Of a DNA stretch of 64,000 nt, positions 63,026 through 64,000 are shown one piece after another. The translations under genes and the position numbers were made by a program. The notes under the pieces are model-generated. The model was not told the origin of the DNA, did not search any database, and was given only the letters and a program-made list of their open reading frames with translations. The stretch spans positions 1,836,001 through 1,900,000 of the forward strand of contig CANJKZ010001112.1 in the NCBI GenBank assembly GCA_947471745.1. Reading direction: 5' to 3'. The stretch is from Closterium sp. Naga37s-1. Lineage: Eukaryota; Streptophyta; Zygnematophyceae; Desmidiales; Closteriaceae. The stretch's first letter is position 1. Each line of letters begins with the position of its first letter.

Positions 63026-64000
63026 GATTGGCAGGTGAGATTGGCAGGTGAGATTGGCAGGTGAGATTGGCAGGTGAGATTGGCAGGTGAGATTGGCAGG
63101 TGAGATTGGCAGGTGAGATTGGCAGGTGAGATTGGCTGGTGAGATTGGCAGGTGAGATTGGCAGGTGAGATTGGCAGGTGAGATTGGCTGGTGAGATTGG
63201 CAGGTGAGATTGGCAGGTGAGATTGGCAGGTGAGATTGGCAGGTGAGATTGGCAGGTGAGATTGGCAGGTGAGATTGGCTGGTGAGATTGGCAGGTGAGA
63301 TTGGCAGGTGAGATTGGCAGGTGAGATTGGCAGGTGAGATTGGCAGGTGAGATTGGCAGGTGAGATTGGCAGGTGAGATTGGCAGGTGAGATTGGCAGGT
63401 GAGATTGGCAGGTGAGATTGGCAGGTGAGATTGGCAGGTGAGATTGGCAGGTGAGATTGGCAGGTGAGATTGGCAGGTGAGATTGGCAGGTGAGATTGGC
63501 AGGTGAGATTGGCAGGTGAGATTGGCAGGTGAGATTGGCAGGTGAGATTGGCAGGTGAGATTGGCAGGTGAGATTGGCAGGTGAGATTGGCAGGTGAGAT
63601 TGGCAGGTGAGATTGGCAGGTGAGATTGGCAGGTGAGATTGGCAGGTGAGATTGGCAGGTGAGATTGGCAGGTGAGATTGGCAGGTGAGATTGGCAGGTG
63701 AGATTGGCAGGTGAGATTGGCAGGTGAGATTGGCAGGTGAGATTGGCTGGTGAGATTGGCAGGTGAGATTGGCAGGTGAGATTGGCAGGTGAGATTGGCA
63801 GGTGAGATTGGCAGGTGAGATTGGCAGGTGAGATTGGCAGGTGAGATTGGCAGGTGAGATTGGCAGGTGAGATTGGCAGGTGAGATTGGCAGGTGAGATT
63901 GGCAGGTGAGATTGGCAGGTGAGATTGGCTGGTGAGATTGACAGGTGAGATTGGCAGGTGAGATTGGCAGGTGAGATTGGCAGGTGAGATTGGCAGGTGA
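63017..64000 (+). repeat. Splice-donor minisatellite, array 2 (13 bp, at least 75 copies)
   Basis: It has the same GGCAGGTGAGATT unit in perfect register up to the window edge, with occasional GGCTGG variants. The true length is unknown because the array continues past 64000. Confidence 0.97.

Noticed and set aside
61600..64000. CRISPR-like array
   Set aside because: Units are directly adjacent with no spacers, the genome is eukaryotic, and the unit matches the exon border.
1..64000. tRNA or rRNA genes
   Set aside because: I looked for cloverleaf-like segments and for rRNA-like conserved words and saw none that I could support. A dedicated scan could still find one.

Overview
The window looks like nuclear DNA of a GC-rich streptophyte (plant-lineage) alga. 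Three intron-containing host genes have plant-like proteins: mitochondrial ribosomal protein L24 (bL24m), the complex I zinc subunit NDUFS6, and the GPI inositol-deacylase PGAP1. The rest is mostly LTR retrotransposons with very short LTRs. A zygnematophyte such as Closterium is a guess from memory of similar Copia proteins, not a demonstrated identity.

Layout. 1-37.8 kb is a stack of nested transposons. Copia A (truncated by the window start) abuts inverted Gypsy and Copia fragments. An old Copia (K) is split by a nearly intact Copia B (7934-15213, target duplication TGACC) and then by a hAT transposon at 16609. The hAT transposase gene is cut by a Ty3/Gypsy chromovirus (LTRs 19464-19831 and 34116-34479). 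That Gypsy is itself split by a non-autonomous hAT (which contains the small Copia G, target duplication TTGGA) and by a nearly intact Copia C (26694-33805, target duplication TTACC). A deleted Copia (H) and a hAT-like MITE follow. 37.8-45 kb holds bL24m (minus strand) and NDUFS6 (plus strand), divergently arranged. 45.6-57.8 kb holds pieces of an unidentified exon-containing locus broken by two antisense Copia relics (D, E), then a 5' Copia fragment (I). 57.9-64 kb holds the 5' part of PGAP1, which runs off the window.

Main discovery candidate: the three host genes share one peculiarity. Their introns contain degenerate copies of the neighbouring exon edges together with the splice site, and several of these edges have expanded into minisatellites whose repeat unit is the splice junction itself. 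The clearest case is PGAP1: the exon ends in GGCAG followed by GTGAGATT, and about 178 copies of the 13-bp unit GGCAGGTGAGATT fill the intron. bL24m has a 17-bp array built on the exon 2 donor and an 18-bp array built on the exon 4 acceptor. NDUFS6 has a repeat grown from an exon 2 copy.

Second candidate: the Copia families share a leader layout. A hairpin follows the primer-binding site, with a 4-nt loop in most families and a different stem sequence in each. A GGGCCCACC box and a family-specific GC-rich tandem array come next, then gag. The Gag proteins carry an unusual Cys/His motif (C-x13-C-x3-H-x4-C) after a long glycine tract.
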